Below, piece by piece: positions 13,694-14,731 of a DNA stretch of 14,731 nt. Location: assembly GCA_003219945.1 (NCBI GenBank), contig QHQV01000320.1, forward strand, positions 1 through 14,731, in the 5' to 3' direction. The stretch's first letter is position 1; each line of letters opens with the position of its first letter. Both the position numbers and the translations under genes were made by a program. This stretch comes from Verrucomicrobiota bacterium (GTDB lineage: Bacteria > Verrucomicrobiota > Verrucomicrobiia > Chthoniobacterales > UBA10450). The notes under the pieces were generated by a model, which ran no database searches, was not told the DNA's origin, and worked only from the letters and a program-made list of their open reading frames with translations.

Positions 13694-13835
13694 CCCACCG
13701 GGCATCAACAAGAAACGGCGGTCTGCGGACCGCCGTTTTTGCGTTGACAAGGAGCGGCGGTCGCCCCTGGCACGCCGTAACCTTGCGGAGACGGCAGACC
13801 GCCGTTTCTGGATCAGCCTCTTTCCAATAATTCCC
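13690..13835. repeat. Direct repeat, copy 2
   Basis: Second copy of the block at 13157-13303, starting TTTTCCCACCGGGCATCAACAA. It holds a perfect 10-bp stem, AACGGCGGTC (13714-13723) with GACCGCCGTT (13728-13737), loop TGCG, followed by TTT, where copy 1 has a damaged version of the same hairpin. Confidence 0.85.
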
Positions 13836-13906
13836 CACCACCACTAGTTCCCCCCAGTTCCCCCCAAAGTTCCCCCCAACGAAGAAAGCACCCCGAAAGT
13901 ATACCC

Positions 13907-14731
13907 ATGAGCAAATTGATTCGTTCTGCTGGCGATCGCCACGTGGGTGAGCGCCTCAAGCTCTGAACAGGTTCAGCCGCTTGCTGGCCTCGCAGTGCCG
14001 CGCACAGGTCACACCGCCACCGCGCTCTCCGATGGCCGGATCCTGATCACCGGCGGACGCGACAGTGACGGGCATCTCGTCGCCGCTGCGGAAATTTTTG
14101 ATCCGGAGACACAAACCTCCAGTGCGAGCGCCAGTCTCAACACTGCGCGCGTCGATCACACCGCGACACTTTTGGCTAACGGCCGCGTCCTGGTCGCCGG
14201 CGGAACTGGTGCCAGCGGAGCTCTCTCGTCCGCGGAAATGTTTGATCCCGCGCACCCTGGGAACGGTTTTGTGCCGGTAACTTCAGCCATGAGCACAGCG
14301 CGCACGCGCCACACGGCTACGCTGCTTAACGACGGCCATCTTTTGATCGCCGGCGGTGATGCGCAGGGCAGTGCGGAACTTTTCGATCCGGCGACAGGGA
14401 CGTTTATGCCCACCATTTGGCCGCTGACGGTGGCCCGTAGCGGTCACACAGCGACTCTATTTATCGACGACAGTGTCTTACTCGCCGGCGGTAACAGCGC
14501 TACGATGGAAACCTATACGCCTGGTCAGGGATTTACACTCGACCCGGCAATGATGTCGGTCGTGCGCACCGGTCACTGGGCGTTCGAGCTAAGCGACACT
14601 CGCCTGCTTTTGTTCCAGGGCGACACAGGCAACACCATCGACGAATTCAATCCTAACAGTGGTACGATCACCCCCAAGGGCAGCCTGGATTTTCACGCGT
14701 CCAGCTCCTCGCTGCTGGCCAACGGAAAGGT
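13907..14731 (+). CDS. Exported kelch-repeat protein, partial, with a frameshift in the signal peptide
   Basis: The gene runs off the window; about 268 codons of the body are open in one frame from 13926. Kelch blades repeat at roughly 50-residue intervals: RTGHTATALSDGRILITGG, then ARVDHTATLLANGRVLVAGG, ARTRHTATLLNDGHLLIAGG and ARSGHTATLFIDDSVLLAGG, each followed by an AE.FDP-type segment. These form a beta-propeller. The body frame starts with LLAIATWVSASSSEQVQPLAG, which looks like the core and cleavage site of a signal peptide, but has no start codon after a TGA at 13917. ATG 13907 (MSKLIR) is one frame off; dropping one T at 13924-13925 joins them as MSKLIRLLAIATW. The protein would be exported; ligand and function are unknown. 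Confidence 0.82.

Larger units (their letters stand above)
13029..13906. other. Long non-coding repeat region
   Basis: Some 880 bases contain no believable gene. Contents in order: an inverted repeat GCCGTTTCC (13052-13060) / GGAAACGGC (13079-13087); the first copy of a ~147-bp repeat; a C-rich tract; a mixed stretch at 13430-13650; two terminator-like hairpins; the second repeat copy; and a second C-rich tract up to the kelch gene. Frames on the - strand (13172-13543 and 13509-13844) translate the repeat copies themselves and share the residues YWKE.DPETAVCRLR, a sign of repeat translation rather than coding. Confidence 0.7.

Noticed and set aside
13509..13844. Open frame of 111 codons on the - strand, and its partner at 13172-13543
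   Set aside because: Both translate the duplicated non-coding repeat and C-rich tracts, have low-complexity Gly/Pro content, and overlap terminator-like hairpins.

Overview
The window most resembles a soil Verrucomicrobiota genome, probably Chthoniobacterales. This is inference from gene content and repeat style, not from a marker gene. The pointers are a secreted protein of the 'frameshifted-repeat-rich' choice-of-anchor type with a Pro/Thr-rich tail, a kelch-repeat secreted protein, hopanoid methylation, many GTAG-footed palindromic intergenic repeats, and long C-rich non-coding tracts. No rRNA, tRNA, CRISPR array or prophage is visible.

Layout. (1) 1-1230, + strand: the end of a creatininase-like amidohydrolase and an exported Asp/Gly-rich beta-sandwich-type protein broken by one extra T. 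(2) 1289-3182, - strand: hopanoid C-3 methylase hpnR, broken by one extra base, followed 9 nt later by a DUF3175 gene. (3) 3486-5015, + strand, divergent from hpnR: an intact Rieske/FAD ferredoxin-reductase-like fusion. (4) 5127-6321: a decayed receiver-domain fragment and a REP/RAYT locus, i.e. a HUH tyrosine-type transposase gene with a small internal deletion, flanked on both sides by tandem copies of a palindromic repeat starting with GTAG. (5) 6406-8796, - strand: an intact cytoplasmic GH15 glucoamylase. (6) 8797-9747: about 950 bases with hairpins, a second GTAG-type palindrome, and a leader with four TGTTCAC/GTGAACA sites and two overlapping mini-ORFs. (7) 9748-13028, + strand: a membrane PAS histidine kinase, an overlapping FixJ/NarL-type regulator, and a stand-alone receiver. 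(8) 13029-13906: a repeat-rich region with a duplicated ~147-bp block, C-runs (G-runs on the - strand) and terminator-like hairpins. (9) 13907-end: a kelch-repeat secreted protein running off the edge, with its start in a different frame from its body.

How the parts fit. hpnR points to a membrane with 3-methylhopanoids. The kinase, FixJ-type regulator and lone receiver look like one phosphorelay: membrane sensing, a DNA-binding output, and a possible phosphate sink or modulator. The glucoamylase has no signal peptide and probably degrades internal glycogen or maltodextrins. The RAYT locus explains the palindromic repeats around it.

Caution. Three genes (the choice-of-anchor protein, hpnR and the kelch protein) are each restored by removing a single base. 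The same window carries intact genes of 509, 796 and 611 residues. Single-base assembly errors are therefore as likely as true gene decay. The RAYT gene differs: it appears to have lost about 13 bases covering a conserved motif. I see no clearly new multi-gene system. The kinase leader and the RAYT/REP locus are the parts most worth checking.
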